Origin: a virus
Direction: 5' to 3' (one strand)
Length of the DNA: 64,000 bases
IMG/VR virus record: IMGVR_UViG_3300032607_000303
Span: 16,846 to 80,845 of that record
Position numbers and translations under genes: made by a program. Positions 15,775 to 24,301 of the stretch are shown piece after piece; position 1 is the first letter of the stretch, and every line of letters starts with the position of its first letter. The notes under the pieces were generated by a model, which ran no database searches, was not told the DNA's origin, and was given only the letters and a program-made list of their open reading frames with translations.

Positions 15775-17568
15775 TTAAAACTCTGACGGATGCTGCTCTT
15801 GATAAACTTCCTTGTCCCACAACATAGCTGTCTCATTGTCGTAGAAAAGTTCAAGAGCTTTTCCGGTTACACCTGTTGCCCTCGACTTCAATAAATGAAC
15901 TTCTGTAGTATTTCGCATCATCAAATCTTCGTGGGACTTGTCCCGCTGCAAGGCGATATTGATACCAGCACTACGAAACTGCGTCCCTGAACCAATAAGC
16001 ATCTCTTCACTAATAGTCCCACCCTGGGAAGCTGCCTTACTACCGCCAGATGGCTTTTTTGTGTGCGCCACCTGAACTAGAATACAGTTCGTAGCCTTGA
16101 CCAAGTTCTTCTCCCACTTCATCCATTTATCGACTTCTTCCAAGGACGCACCAGAAAACACATCTGAGATAACATCAATTACACAGATGTCTACATCGTG
16201 CATAGTGATACATTCCTCAATCTTTTCTTGCAGCTTACTGAAGTCTCCACGGTCATCCAGCAAATATAAGCGTGGCTGTCCGTCTGGGAACAAGAACAGA
16301 TTCTTTGCGGCCTCCTTTGCAAGATCACTACTTACATATGCAATCTTCTCGTCCCTGTCCTCAATCATTGCAATCTTGCGACCCATATAGGAACTCAAAA
16401 GATTCTCGCCAAATTCAGATGCCTCGGCTTCAAGAGAACATACTAAAACCTTCTTGTTACACTCTGTCATCCAGTATGTGACACAAGAATTTACTACCGA
16501 TGTCTTGCCACAGCCCGATCCAGCTAAGATATTCACGATATAGCCGTAGTTGATGCCTCCCGCAAGCATCTTGTTCAATTTTGACAAGTAATTCGGAAAT
16601 GGAAGTTTGTCAACCTTACTACGAGCAACAATTTCATCGTAAATAGTATCAGCAGCAACCACGCCAGCGGGCGTATAGGGCTGACTATTCCAATAGTCAT
16701 TAATCAAGTCACGTTCGCGGTTTACTGGCTTACCTGTTGTGTTATCCCAAACGTAAGAATTCGGGTCTTTCATGCGTAGTTTGGCAATAAAAACTTTTCC
16801 TTTTGGCAAAACTTTAGCAAGTTTCTCTGCTGCTTCCTCCCCTGCTTTATCCGAATCCAACATAACTACAATCTTTTTTTGCCGTGACAGCCATTCATAC
16901 TGCGCTTTTGCTGTGGTTGCTGTGCCTGACTCTCCGAGCGTAGAACAAACCACCGCGCACATGTCGTAATCTGCCTTACCCCGCTTTATTTGGTCGTCTT
17001 TCAGAACCTGAAACAGAGTCAATTGGTCGATTTCACCGCCAACTATGCAGACCGTACCTGCATGGCTTTTAAAGCGAAACTGGCCTATGAAGTCAACCTC
17101 CTTGCCGACCCTCCCGATAGGATTTTCAAATGACTTGGGTAAAACTCTAGTCCGATAGCCAGCAAGCTCCCCATCAATTGTAGTAGGTACATACTGTTTT
17201 ACTGGAAGACCCGTTTCTTGGCTGTACTCATAGCGCACACCAAAAAAGGTGTTAGTGTCCGTTCGGATGCCTCGGAAACCTTTGCCATCATTACCAGTGA
17301 TTTTCTTGATACGTTCGTTTTCCTCTGGTGTAATATTTTCGCGTGTAGTCACTTCTTCATCCTCATCGTATTCTTTAATGTCCCAACCCATTAACTCTCT
17401 ATGCTCATCACTTGCCAAAGTCCACCCACAAGAGAAACAGTGCGCAGACTCCGTAGCAGCATAAACCCGTAAATTATTCTTTGACCTATCTCTGCCATTT
17501 CTGGCACAACGAGGGCATTGACACATACCGTCATTGTCGAGGTCAATTCCCCATTTATTCTCTGCCAA
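15775..17568 (-). CDS. Primase-helicase, T7 gp4-like
   Basis: This bifunctional protein unwinds the fork and lays down primers. The N-terminal zinc finger uses cysteines 18, 21, 44 and 47 (CPRC, CFSC). A TOPRIM catalytic domain follows, with VGGEIDQLTL and MLDSDKAG. The RecA-like hexameric helicase has Walker A GSGCGKTS near residue 352 and Walker B ICVIDVISD near 440. The length of 597 fits the family. The start is TTG with AAGGAGAG before it. A strong terminator hairpin ends only about 10 bases before this gene, so its transcription depends on readthrough. Confidence 0.9.
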   Translation of the reverse strand: MAENKWGIDLDNDGMCQCPRCARNGRDRSKNNLRVYAATESAHCFSCGWTLASDEHRELMGWDIKEYDEDEEVTTRENITPEENERIKKITGNDGKGFRGIRTDTNTFFGVRYEYSQETGLPVKQYVPTTIDGELAGYRTRVLPKSFENPIGRVGKEVDFIGQFRFKSHAGTVCIVGGEIDQLTLFQVLKDDQIKRGKADYDMCAVVCSTLGESGTATTAKAQYEWLSRQKKIVVMLDSDKAGEEAAEKLAKVLPKGKVFIAKLRMKDPNSYVWDNTTGKPVNRERDLINDYWNSQPYTPAGVVAADTIYDEIVARSKVDKLPFPNYLSKLNKMLAGGINYGYIVNILAGSGCGKTSVVNSCVTYWMTECNKKVLVCSLEAEASEFGENLLSSYMGRKIAMIEDRDEKIAYVSSDLAKEAAKNLFLFPDGQPRLYLLDDRGDFSKLQEKIEECITMHDVDICVIDVISDVFSGASLEEVDKWMKWEKNLVKATNCILVQVAHTKKPSGGSKAASQGGTISEEMLIGSGTQFRSAGINIALQRDKSHEDLMMRNTTEVHLLKSRATGVTGKALELFYDNETAMLWDKEVYQEQHPSEF

Positions 17569-17577
17569 ATTCTCTCC

Positions 17578-17611
17578 TTAAAAAGCCCCTCACTCTTACA
17601 AATGAGGGGCT
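17578..17611 (-). terminator. Strong rho-independent terminator just before the primase-helicase
   Basis: On the minus strand AGCCCCTCA pairs perfectly with TGAGGGGCT (nine pairs) around a 10-base loop, followed by TTTTT. The U tract runs into the ribosome site of the primase-helicase gene. It may act as an attenuator. Confidence 0.8.
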
Positions 17612-17615
17612 GCTA

Positions 17616-17825
17616 TTATCCTACCAAATGATCCTCAACATTAAATAACATACGCCATTCATTGCAAATATGGCACGGATTGTCTTGCTGATGCTCTAAT
17701 TCTATCACGTTCTCACAGTAGCTACAAATCTTATCAGTGTGCAGCTTTCCATAAAAATACCTAGCTTGTTCAGCTTCCTCTACATAGTCTTCGTAGAGGA
17801 TTTTCTTAGCGCCACCTTTAGCCAA
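17616..17825 (-). CDS. Small zinc-ribbon protein, 69 aa
   Basis: Two cysteine pairs, CSYCENV and CHICNEW, are spaced as a zinc ribbon behind a helical, acidic N-terminal half. It overlaps the ThyX gene by 8 bases. Its function is unknown; such proteins often contact nucleic acid. Confidence 0.7.
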   Translation of the reverse strand: MAKGGAKKILYEDYVEEAEQARYFYGKLHTDKICSYCENVIELEHQQDNPCHICNEWRMLFNVEDHLVG

Positions 17826-18837
17826 TGTAATTTTCTCCGGGTATAGTCTTGCGGTGCATTACCCATCCACAATACTGTGCGCTCCATAGCTTGCCATCAC
17901 GAGATGCATGACTTACACCAGGTTCCCAAGTATTTACATTACTAGGGTTGTTAAGTCCATAAGTTACTCCCCAATCTTTCCACTCAGACATTGAATTCAT
18001 AGGTGTAGCCGCATGTTGCATGGCACTAGCATGTTTGCGCTCATCACCAATCAACCTGTCATAAACTTCCAAGCACTTTACAAGGCCATAATCTTCGTTA
18101 CGGAAGCTCACAGCTGCTGTACGTGCGCAGGACACTTTTATGGCTTGCTCAAGTGTGATTTCAATAATAGTGCCATCTTCAGCATACTCGTCAGCAGAAT
18201 ACCACCACTCCACTGCTCGTTCAGTGTCGGCATAAAGATAACAATCCACATATGGTAGGTGCCATTGTCCCGGTTTAGTTACGACAGGGACACTCTGCTC
18301 ACGACCCTCAAACATACAACGTGCCAACTCAGCAATTGTTGGATCGGCTGCATCATCATTTCGTAACCAAAAGAAATTAGAAAACTCTGTTCCACTAATT
18401 ACAGTCTTCATCACTTGAAAAGGTTCTGTCAAACGGTTAAAAGTTTGTTTATGATAACCTGCTTGATAAAACGCTTTAGACCACTTGAGTGCTTCGTCCT
18501 TTGCTAAATCCCAAGCATCTTTATTTTTCCATTTTTTAACCCAACCATCTTCCTCACTTACTTTAACAATAGCCTCAAAGTCTTCACCTTTGTCTTGCAT
18601 ACCCGGATTAGCCTCACCAAAACGAACAGGCTTCCCTGTAAGCTGCTCTGCCATTTTCTTGAACGGAATAGCACGACTACTTGCAGAATTTGAACACAAC
18701 ATTTTGTGTGTTAGCAATTCAGAATGGATGATGCGAGGGTATGTCAATTCGTAAGTTGTCAAGCGATTACCAGCTTCGCTAACAGAGTCTGCCAAAACTT
18801 TTGCAACAATACCACTCTTACCTTTAATTTCAATCAT
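17818..18837 (-). CDS. thyX: ThyX-like flavin-dependent thymidylate synthase
   Basis: It would make dTMP from dUMP using FAD and methylene-tetrahydrofolate. The ThyX signature appears as THKMLCSNSASSR at residues 43-55, the phage variant of RHRxxSxNExSxR, followed by AIPFKKM. Other supporting blocks are FFWLRNDDAADPTIAELAR, GQWHLPYVD and CARTAAVSFRNED. At 339 residues it is longer than bacterial ThyX but in line with phage members. It belongs with nrdA and the MazG-like gene in dNTP supply. Confidence 0.87.
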   Translation of the reverse strand: MIEIKGKSGIVAKVLADSVSEAGNRLTTYELTYPRIIHSELLTHKMLCSNSASSRAIPFKKMAEQLTGKPVRFGEANPGMQDKGEDFEAIVKVSEEDGWVKKWKNKDAWDLAKDEALKWSKAFYQAGYHKQTFNRLTEPFQVMKTVISGTEFSNFFWLRNDDAADPTIAELARCMFEGREQSVPVVTKPGQWHLPYVDCYLYADTERAVEWWYSADEYAEDGTIIEITLEQAIKVSCARTAAVSFRNEDYGLVKCLEVYDRLIGDERKHASAMQHAATPMNSMSEWKDWGVTYGLNNPSNVNTWEPGVSHASRDGKLWSAQYCGWVMHRKTIPGENYIG

Positions 18838-19019
18838 TCCTCATCCTCTTCTTCAATTTCTTCAATTTCTTCAATATCACAAATAAAAATATCTTCCAAA
18901 CAGTCCATAAGAGCAGTGTTAAGTAATATTGCCCTATCTGCTTCGTAAGAAAAACCTCTAGCAGCTTTTATGTCCTCTGCTTTGATAATAAGTCTCATAG
19001 TTATTTCAAACTGTTTCAT
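18834..19019 (-). CDS. Hypothetical protein with acidic tail, 61 aa
   Basis: It begins MKQFEITMRLIIKAED and ends in a run of I and E residues coded by a simple-sequence stretch (repeated ttcttcaat on the plus strand, about 18845-18880). Such a repeat may vary in length between relatives. The function is unknown. Confidence 0.6.
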   Translation of the reverse strand: MKQFEITMRLIIKAEDIKAARGFSYEADRAILLNTALMDCLEDIFICDIEEIEEIEEEDEE

Positions 19020-19324
19020 CCGATAATCTCCGTTTGAATATCCTCATCCACACATTTGAAATTAATATCATGTCGCTCCCCAACTTTGCAATAAAGGGAT
19101 GGTACAGCCTCCCCGATCCCTTCAACAAGTGCCATGTCCCCGTCAAATATCATCCGAGCTACATAACAAAACAACTCGTTTTGCTTATGACCTAACAAAC
19201 ACCCGTACTCGTCAAGTGTAAACAGATGAGTCTCAAATTCTTCTATAGATTCCTCACCAATACACTGATCTTTGATGTCAATCTCAAATTCTTTAGTGAT
19301 TGTAACGCGTATAGTTTTCTTCAT
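19016..19324 (-). CDS. Hypothetical protein, 102 aa
   Basis: It starts MKKTIRVTITKEFEIDIKD, resembling the first residues of the next gene, which hints at an old duplication. It is acidic and alpha/beta. No family is recognised. Its ATG overlaps the endolysin stop. Confidence 0.65.
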   Translation of the reverse strand: MKKTIRVTITKEFEIDIKDQCIGEESIEEFETHLFTLDEYGCLLGHKQNELFCYVARMIFDGDMALVEGIGEAVPSLYCKVGERHDINFKCVDEDIQTEIIG

Positions 19325-19788
19325 TACGAATTCTCCTTTTGTATAGTGCGATAAAATTTGTGGTTATCAACAATCATGACCAACTCCATCTTTTTAGCCC
19401 ACTTAGGAGTCTTAATAGAAGTATTGTGAAAGTATTCTACCCTATTCCCCAAGACTTTCCTACTACTTTCAACTCTATGTAGCCACTCTTTCATCTTCCC
19501 TGTCATTTCCTTGACAGGCTTCTTACCATACCAACTCCACTGTCCCTTCTCCGCAACCACTTCACAGGCTGTCATATCTCTTATCCGCATCCTATTTTGC
19601 AGAACAGTGAGTACAGCCCGTTGTCCTGCCAGACTGCTCCCACGCGCTTCATAGTAAACTGCTGCATATTTACAGCCAGCCTCAGATGGCCTTTCAGAAG
19701 CTGCGGGAGGGCTTGCTAAAGCTATAACAAGTGCTACTGTTACAAAGGCCCACAAGAGCCTTACACGGGCCTTAATACAAGTCCTCAC
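19324..19788 (-). CDS. SleB-like cell wall hydrolase (probable endolysin) with signal peptide
   Basis: It would cut peptidoglycan at lysis. The N-terminus (basic RTCIKARVR, then a hydrophobic LLWAFVTVALVIALASPPA) is a Sec signal or signal-anchor segment, so export may not need a holin. The mature part matches the hydrolase_2/SleB fold: AAVYYEARGSSLAGQRAVL with the catalytic glutamate in YEARG, NRMR, ACEVVAEKGQWSW, and a C-terminal LVMIVDNHKFYR. At 154 residues it is compact. It lies inside the replication operon rather than beside tail or holin genes. Confidence 0.82.
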   Translation of the reverse strand: MRTCIKARVRLLWAFVTVALVIALASPPAASERPSEAGCKYAAVYYEARGSSLAGQRAVLTVLQNRMRIRDMTACEVVAEKGQWSWYGKKPVKEMTGKMKEWLHRVESSRKVLGNRVEYFHNTSIKTPKWAKKMELVMIVDNHKFYRTIQKENS

Positions 19789-20071
19789 TGAACAATATGT
19801 TTGTAGGATTTCCTTTAGGTCTTCGAGTGTTAATCTGCCCTGCTGCTTTAGCTACAGAGAGTGCTTCTGTGCGATCCATAAATATTCCCCATTGGTCAAT
19901 GAAGCCTTGCTCCTCAGTATCTCTATTAAATTTTCCGCCAGAAACCTCGTACTCTTCAAGAGCTTCGCACATGAGCGCATCAAAATGCCTTGCACCAAGT
20001 AGCACAGCAGAACCATTATAGCGATTCGCAGCACACACGACAACTCGAATAGGTTTGTTCGGGGTGGTCAT
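19772..20071 (-). CDS. Conserved-type phage protein, 99 aa
   Basis: It carries RVVVCAANRYNG, VLLGARHFDALM and EEQGFIDQWGIFMDRTEA. This ANRY, GARHxD and QGFxD pattern is familiar from many phage early proteins, but no function is known to me. It overlaps the endolysin start by 17 bases. Confidence 0.72.
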   Translation of the reverse strand: MTTPNKPIRVVVCAANRYNGSAVLLGARHFDALMCEALEEYEVSGGKFNRDTEEQGFIDQWGIFMDRTEALSVAKAAGQINTRRPKGNPTNILFSEDLY

Positions 20072-20334
20072 TTGGCAATCTCCAATATTGTATCAGCAAT
20101 TTTAAGGCAATACTCTGAAAGTTGTTCTTCTGTGGTATTTACTAAGCACCAACCATTTTGGTTATTAGTAGCAAACACAGCAGGATTTGCGCAGAACCCT
20201 TGTAAAACCTTCCCTGCAAAATACTCTCGTTTTGTTATTCCAGAAGAAGAAATCTGCGGGCCTGCTAAGAATCCATCCGTCCTCTCAACAATATCATCGC
20301 AAGGGAATGCCGGTCTAGAATTATCTTCAATCAT
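20068..20334 (-). CDS. Conserved-type phage protein, 88 aa
   Basis: It has RPAFPCDD, then GITKREYFAGKVLQGFCANP. The GxTKREYFA block recurs in small phage proteins of unknown role. The C-terminal half is helical. Confidence 0.7.
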   Translation of the reverse strand: MIEDNSRPAFPCDDIVERTDGFLAGPQISSSGITKREYFAGKVLQGFCANPAVFATNNQNGWCLVNTTEEQLSEYCLKIADTILEIAK

Positions 20335-20639
20335 TATAATCCACCCAACCGTTCCTCAGCCTGTTGCTCACGCAATTCCTGCATAGCCCTACTCTTACCT
20401 ATCATGCTACGATTTTCCTTATATTGTTCGCTACGTTGCAGGATACGATTATGACGATCAATACGTTGGCTGTCTGTCATTCCTAGCGCCATCATAGATT
20501 GATATGCAATGTGCTGCACCCTACGGCTATAGTCACTACTCTCTGAGCAAATCTTCAGGATGTTCTCAAGTGCTTCACGATGGCTCATAGGAATTGATAC
20601 ACTGTAACGCTTCATGCTTGCTACGTTCTGTTCATTCAT
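20334..20639 (-). CDS. Hypothetical protein, 101 aa
   Basis: It starts at 20639 (MNEQNVASMKRYSV), where ATGA overlaps the upstream stop; the longer frame is rejected. It is charged and helical, with a KRYSVSIPMSHREALENIL segment that could be a ribbon-helix-helix-like DNA-binding part. Confidence 0.65.
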   Translation of the reverse strand: MNEQNVASMKRYSVSIPMSHREALENILKICSESSDYSRRVQHIAYQSMMALGMTDSQRIDRHNRILQRSEQYKENRSMIGKSRAMQELREQQAEERLGGL

Positions 20640-20815
20640 ACAAATTCCTTCAATGTAAATTTTGTAATAAAGCAATTGACACAAACTCCGTAAGTTTCAT
20701 TCATAATTTCTTTTACAACACTCTCAGCAATCTCCTGTGTCGCACACACTTCCTTTACAACTGTGTACTCTGCTGCTCCTGTGAAATATGCCTTGACAAC
20801 TACGAATACGTCCAT
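20636..20815 (-). CDS. Hypothetical protein, 59 aa
   Basis: It begins MDVFVVVKAYFTGAAEY and looks like a strand-helix-strand mini-domain (VVVKAY, then EIAESVVKEIM). Its stop overlaps the next ATG. The function is unknown. Confidence 0.62.
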   Translation of the reverse strand: MDVFVVVKAYFTGAAEYTVVKEVCATQEIAESVVKEIMNETYGVCVNCFITKFTLKEFV

Positions 20816-21025
20816 TCAATATTCCTTAGCAATAACATTGACAATCTCATAATCTGATCCTTCTCCGAATGTCTTACAAGCCATCGAGTCATAACCCCAA
20901 CTATTGCGCCAGCTAGACTTGAGTGCTGATATACTCATCCAGCAACCTTTACCATTTGCTCGTATGTATTGTCCATTAGGCTTATAGCGAATAGCGTAAA
21001 TTGCACTTACAACTTCATTTTTCAT
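20816..21025 (-). CDS. Hypothetical protein, 69 aa
   Basis: It is an unrecognised small protein with a WMSISALKSSWRNSWG middle. It directly abuts the next gene (stop and ATG adjacent). Confidence 0.62.
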   Translation of the reverse strand: MKNEVVSAIYAIRYKPNGQYIRANGKGCWMSISALKSSWRNSWGYDSMACKTFGEGSDYEIVNVIAKEY

Positions 21026-21034
21026 AATCTCTCA

Positions 21035-21211
21035 TCAGTAAACTTTATGATAGGTGATATAGTATGTGGTTCGATCTGTCATACATTCAATCTCAGCAGT
21101 ATCTCTAAGATCGTTAGCTATAGCTTCTGATGAACATACCCTGTAGATAGACTCCGAATTATCACAGAAATCGTAATAACTCTCCGTAATAATCCACACA
21201 CCTTCTAGCAT
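21035..21211 (-). CDS. Hypothetical protein, 58 aa
   Basis: It begins MLEGVWIITESYYDFCD. GGAGGAATT precedes its ATG, which lies inside the end of the upstream gene. It is a mixed alpha/beta microprotein of unknown role. Confidence 0.6.
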   Translation of the reverse strand: MLEGVWIITESYYDFCDNSESIYRVCSSEAIANDLRDTAEIECMTDRTTYYITYHKVY

Positions 21212-21564
21212 AATTCCTCCAAAGCTTCTTGACGAAGCGCCTGTTCAACAACCTCTGTCAACTTATCCCCTTGTTCCTCACTCATGTATTGTAGCACATC
21301 TACAGATTGCTCTAAGAACATTTCAGAAAACTCAAAGTCTGTACAGTCTCCGACAAACATCATACGCTCATGTAGCACAACTTCTGTCAAACTAAATGCC
21401 CCAAAATGTCCCGGATCAATGTAGCTGGCAGGTTCTTCTTCTTCCCAATAGTAGTGGACAGTGGCTTCTGTTGACCCACGTTGTTTTAGAGGTACACTGC
21501 CAAGCATAATTTCAATGTCTTTGAGTGTAATTAATGTGCTACCTGTTCCTTCATATTGCTTCAT
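21205..21564 (-). CDS. Hypothetical acidic protein, 119 aa
   Basis: This is a strongly acidic protein (WEEEEPASYIDPG, EMFLEQSVDVLQYMSEE). It could mimic nucleic acid, as some anti-host phage proteins do, but acidity alone is weak evidence. The family is not recognised. Confidence 0.65.
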   Translation of the reverse strand: MKQYEGTGSTLITLKDIEIMLGSVPLKQRGSTEATVHYYWEEEEPASYIDPGHFGAFSLTEVVLHERMMFVGDCTDFEFSEMFLEQSVDVLQYMSEEQGDKLTEVVEQALRQEALEELC

Positions 21565-21566
21565 AG

Positions 21567-21734
21567 CTATTCCTCCCGTATTTCATAGACATACCCTAAC
21601 ACTGTTCCAGCATGGTATGACTGCTCTTTATGAGCCTTCCAAATCTCTGCTGCATACACACTATCGTAAAGCCCTACAAGCTGTGGCTGCATGTAAGGGA
21701 AGTGGGACATGTAGATTGTATATGTTTTGTTCAT
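21567..21734 (-). CDS. Hypothetical protein, 55 aa
   Basis: It begins MNKTYTIYMSHFPYMQPQ, with strand-helix-strand character (YAAEIWKAHKE helix). It lies between the ligase gene and the acidic protein. The function is unknown. Confidence 0.58.
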   Translation of the reverse strand: MNKTYTIYMSHFPYMQPQLVGLYDSVYAAEIWKAHKEQSYHAGTVLGYVYEIREE

Positions 21735-21751
21735 GTTCTAATTTTAAGAGT

Positions 21752-22669
21752 CTACTCTGAAACATCTGAAGTAGATCGTTTGCAAATGTAGCGCGCAAAA
21801 CGGGGCTTGTCTTTTACTCCTGCATCCATGCTTCTATACTTAACCATCTGCCCCACCATCTCATCAGGGTTTTCCCAATAGTGTGCACGCTCCTCGTGAG
21901 TCATCTTACCAGCGCCAACATCAATCTCCTTACCTGTCTTGCAGTCAGTACATACTAGCATCCCAACCATACCTTTGCCAACTTTATTTTCTTGATGGCT
22001 ACTACGCTCTGTTCGACCCAATGCATTAACTTTAGCTTCGTTCAAGTTTTCCATAGCCTCTACTAAACAAACAACAATAGCTTCCTTGTCTGATTGAGGC
22101 TTCATACGCAAATAATTACCTTCTTTAGCTGTTGCACGACCACTCTTGTGAAGTCCATATTTTGAGCGAATGACAACACCCTCGTACCCATCGTCAAGAC
22201 ATTTATCATAGTATGCGACAATCACTGCCCGGCCTTTTAGTAGCTTGTAAGGGATAACTCGGATGTTCTCAAGGTCAAACCAAAATTGATGAATGCTTTG
22301 GAAAGATAATAGTTCATTGTAGCGGTCAATATAGGGCTTATCTAGCAAGTCCTCTCGCAAGTAGTCAAACAGATTCCAAAATACTTTAGGCTCGCCTTGT
22401 ATTGTACCCATCACAGAAGTTGTATCTCGGCATAAGGAATCTCCACGAATGTCTCCAAATGTAAACTCGCCATCAAAGCCTGTGCAGCGCACTTGGCTGT
22501 ACTTTTCTGTTACGTACATATTACTGTGAGGCTTTAGGCTGCGACCAGTCATGCTTCCAGTGATATGCAAGCCTCGAACACCATCTAGTTTAGGAAACAC
22601 CATAACTTCCTCAGTTTCTGAAATCTTGTCCAAATCTAGGTCACAGCAAAGGTGTGGTTTGGTTGTCAT
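21752..22669 (-). CDS. ATP-dependent DNA ligase, T7-like
   Basis: It seals nicks between Okazaki fragments. The nucleotidyltransferase motifs are visible: PKLDGVRG with the adenylated lysine at residue 27, FDGEFTFG (motif III), GYEGVVIRS (motif IV) and LRMKPQSDKEAIV (motif V). A C-terminal OB-like part (GKGMVGMLVCTD, VKYRSM) follows. At 305 residues it is a minimal phage ligase. It is the second gene after the operon promoter at 22934-22962. Confidence 0.88.
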   Translation of the reverse strand: MTTKPHLCCDLDLDKISETEEVMVFPKLDGVRGLHITGSMTGRSLKPHSNMYVTEKYSQVRCTGFDGEFTFGDIRGDSLCRDTTSVMGTIQGEPKVFWNLFDYLREDLLDKPYIDRYNELLSFQSIHQFWFDLENIRVIPYKLLKGRAVIVAYYDKCLDDGYEGVVIRSKYGLHKSGRATAKEGNYLRMKPQSDKEAIVVCLVEAMENLNEAKVNALGRTERSSHQENKVGKGMVGMLVCTDCKTGKEIDVGAGKMTHEERAHYWENPDEMVGQMVKYRSMDAGVKDKPRFARYICKRSTSDVSE

Positions 22670-22902
22670 TTCATCCCCTTAAACAAACTTTCCAATATAT
22701 CAATAGCCGCATACAATTTTGTATTACATTGAGTTGTATTGTACACATCAACAATTTCCTCTGCTGCCTCGTTAACATCTTCCATCTGCTTGATATACTT
22801 TAGCAATGTCTTCACAGCGCCGATAGGATTTATGCTGCATTCCAGCAGAGAGTAGTCTTCCAAGTTATCTAGTGCCTCTGTTGCTTGCTCTTTGGTAATC
22901 AT
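22666..22902 (-). CDS. Hypothetical protein, first gene of the left-arm operon, 78 aa
   Basis: It begins MITKEQATEALDNLED and is wholly helical. The start at 22902 is chosen because ACAGGAAACAAA precedes it and because the promoter at 22934-22962 places transcription start downstream of any longer frame. It overlaps the ligase start by 4 bases. Confidence 0.7.
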   Translation of the reverse strand: MITKEQATEALDNLEDYSLLECSINPIGAVKTLLKYIKQMEDVNEAAEEIVDVYNTTQCNTKLYAAIDILESLFKGMK

Positions 22903-22933
22903 TTTGTTTCCTGTGTGATGTGAAAGAAGCCCA

Positions 22934-22962
22934 AGAATAGCAACCCTACCCACCCATGTCAA
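22934..22962 (-). promoter_or_regulatory. Sigma-70-like promoter for the left-arm operon
   Basis: On the minus strand TTGACA (22957-22962), 17 bases, then TATTCT (22934-22939). It is about 32 bases before the first gene and is the natural start of the leftward replication operon. Confidence 0.82.
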
Positions 22963-23006
22963 CAACTTTCTGACGCCATCTAGCCAAATAAAATTGCAAA
23001 ATATCT

Positions 23007-23036
23007 TGCACAAGCGTCCCACATAGGCTAATATTT
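23007..23036 (+). promoter_or_regulatory. Weak candidate promoter for the rightward early genes
   Basis: TTGCAC and TAATAT about 17 bases apart lie before the first rightward gene (23090). Each box matches the consensus only partly, so this is tentative; the divergent position makes some promoter here necessary. Confidence 0.35.
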
Positions 23037-23089
23037 GTTAATTGCAGCACACAACGTAGCACAGCCGAAAGGCTTCACAGGAGAAATAA

Positions 23090-23263
23090 ATGAAACAACG
23101 CCTCTCAAATGACACATGCCGCTGTAAAGGTGTTGCTTGCCGAGAGTCTGAGAAATGCCTTCGTCACACTGATAGACCAGAGGGACGCTATAGCTTTACG
23201 AACACTTTGAGAGAAAGTAATACAGAGCCTTGTAAATTCTTCTTAACTAACAGGAACGACTAA
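23090..23263 (+). CDS. Small cysteine-containing protein, 57 aa
   Basis: It begins MKQRLSNDTCRCKGVACRES and has four or five cysteines (CRC, C, C, C) that could bind zinc. CAGGAGAAATAA precedes the ATG. It is the first rightward gene. The function is unknown; the content suggests a small zinc finger. Confidence 0.65.
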   Translation: MKQRLSNDTCRCKGVACRESEKCLRHTDRPEGRYSFTNTLRESNTEPCKFFLTNRND

Positions 23264-23264
23264 A

Positions 23265-23519
23265 ATGATTGAACGTGATATTGTAGAGTGGAACAAAATG
23301 GTAGTACAGTCTCAGAAGAATATGGAGGGAGATGCTCCAGCACATGAGGATATTCTCGTAATTCGTGTAGATGTTTGGATATCTTCACTACTCTCTGAGA
23401 TTCGTATGCTTAAATATGCAGAGGATATTCGATTGTCTCGCACAATGACTGTACAAGAGGCTGAGAAATTGGCTATTGAGCAAATTGCTAAAGAAGAATT
23501 GACAAAAGGAAATGTATGA
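23265..23519 (+). CDS. Hypothetical protein, 84 aa
   Basis: It is helical and acidic (IVEWNKMVVQSQKNMEG). Its ATG lies one base after the previous stop and its end overlaps the antirepressor start. Not recognised. Confidence 0.65.
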   Translation: MIERDIVEWNKMVVQSQKNMEGDAPAHEDILVIRVDVWISSLLSEIRMLKYAEDIRLSRTMTVQEAEKLAIEQIAKEELTKGNV

Positions 23520-24295
23520 ACGCTATTATCAATGTAACGAAGAATGTTGTTGGAAATAAAACTATTGAAACTGTTAATGCTCGTGCATTGCATGAGTTTC
23601 TTGGAGTAGGTAGGGATTTCTCAGAGTGGATTAAGTCTCGTATAGAGAAGTATGACTTCACAGAGGGTTCTGACTACGTAACTGCTGAAATTTTGAGCAC
23701 ACCAGATTTGGGGAGCGCAAAAGCAAGGCCACAAGTGAAGAAAGAGTACCATATTAGTATCTCCATGGCTAAAGAAATGTCCATGGTAGAAAACAATGTC
23801 CAAGGGAAAGAGGCGCGTAAGTATTTTATTGCATGTGAGACTCGGCTCAACGATACACCTAAAGGTATTGTTCTAGACAACCCTATGCAACTCCGTGCTG
23901 CTCTGCTGGCATACACAGAAACTGTAATTGCTCTTGAGGCAAGCGTACTGTCACTAACCAATGATGTTGTTAAGAAAGACGAAGTGATTGAAAAGCAGCT
24001 TCCAGCAGTGGAATTTGTACGTATGTTCGTAGAGCGAGGACTAAATACTTGCTTGAGTGATGCTTTCAAAGGGCTTGGGCTGAAGCCTACTATCTTCATC
24101 AAGCACCTAACACAAGACGGTGTGCTGTTTAAGCGTCAAGGTGGCACTGTAAATCACGCTAAGCAGGCACACATCAACGCTGGACACTTTGTAGAGCGGT
24201 TCAGTGAATATTCTACACAGACACTAATTACACCGAAAGGTGTTCTGTGGCTCACTAAGAACTACAAAGCGTACATGGAGGAACACTCTAAATAA
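23516..24295 (+). CDS. AntA/KilAC antirepressor-like protein
   Basis: Such proteins inactivate phage repressors or bind DNA to switch gene expression. The N-terminal AntA/AntB-type part is visible as VNARALHEFLGVGRDFSEW, KYDFTEGSDY and the YHISISMAKEMSMVENN block. A coiled region (residues about 130-160) leads to the KilAC domain, with AVEFVRMFVERGLN, FIKHLTQDGVLF and a late LITPKGVLWLTK. The C-terminal half is paralogous to that of the 31471 gene. A terminator follows directly. I found no integrase or CI-like repressor in the window, so its target is unclear. Confidence 0.85.
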   Translation: MNAIINVTKNVVGNKTIETVNARALHEFLGVGRDFSEWIKSRIEKYDFTEGSDYVTAEILSTPDLGSAKARPQVKKEYHISISMAKEMSMVENNVQGKEARKYFIACETRLNDTPKGIVLDNPMQLRAALLAYTETVIALEASVLSLTNDVVKKDEVIEKQLPAVEFVRMFVERGLNTCLSDAFKGLGLKPTIFIKHLTQDGVLFKRQGGTVNHAKQAHINAGHFVERFSEYSTQTLITPKGVLWLTKNYKAYMEEHSK

Positions 24296-24301
24296 TACAC
24301 T

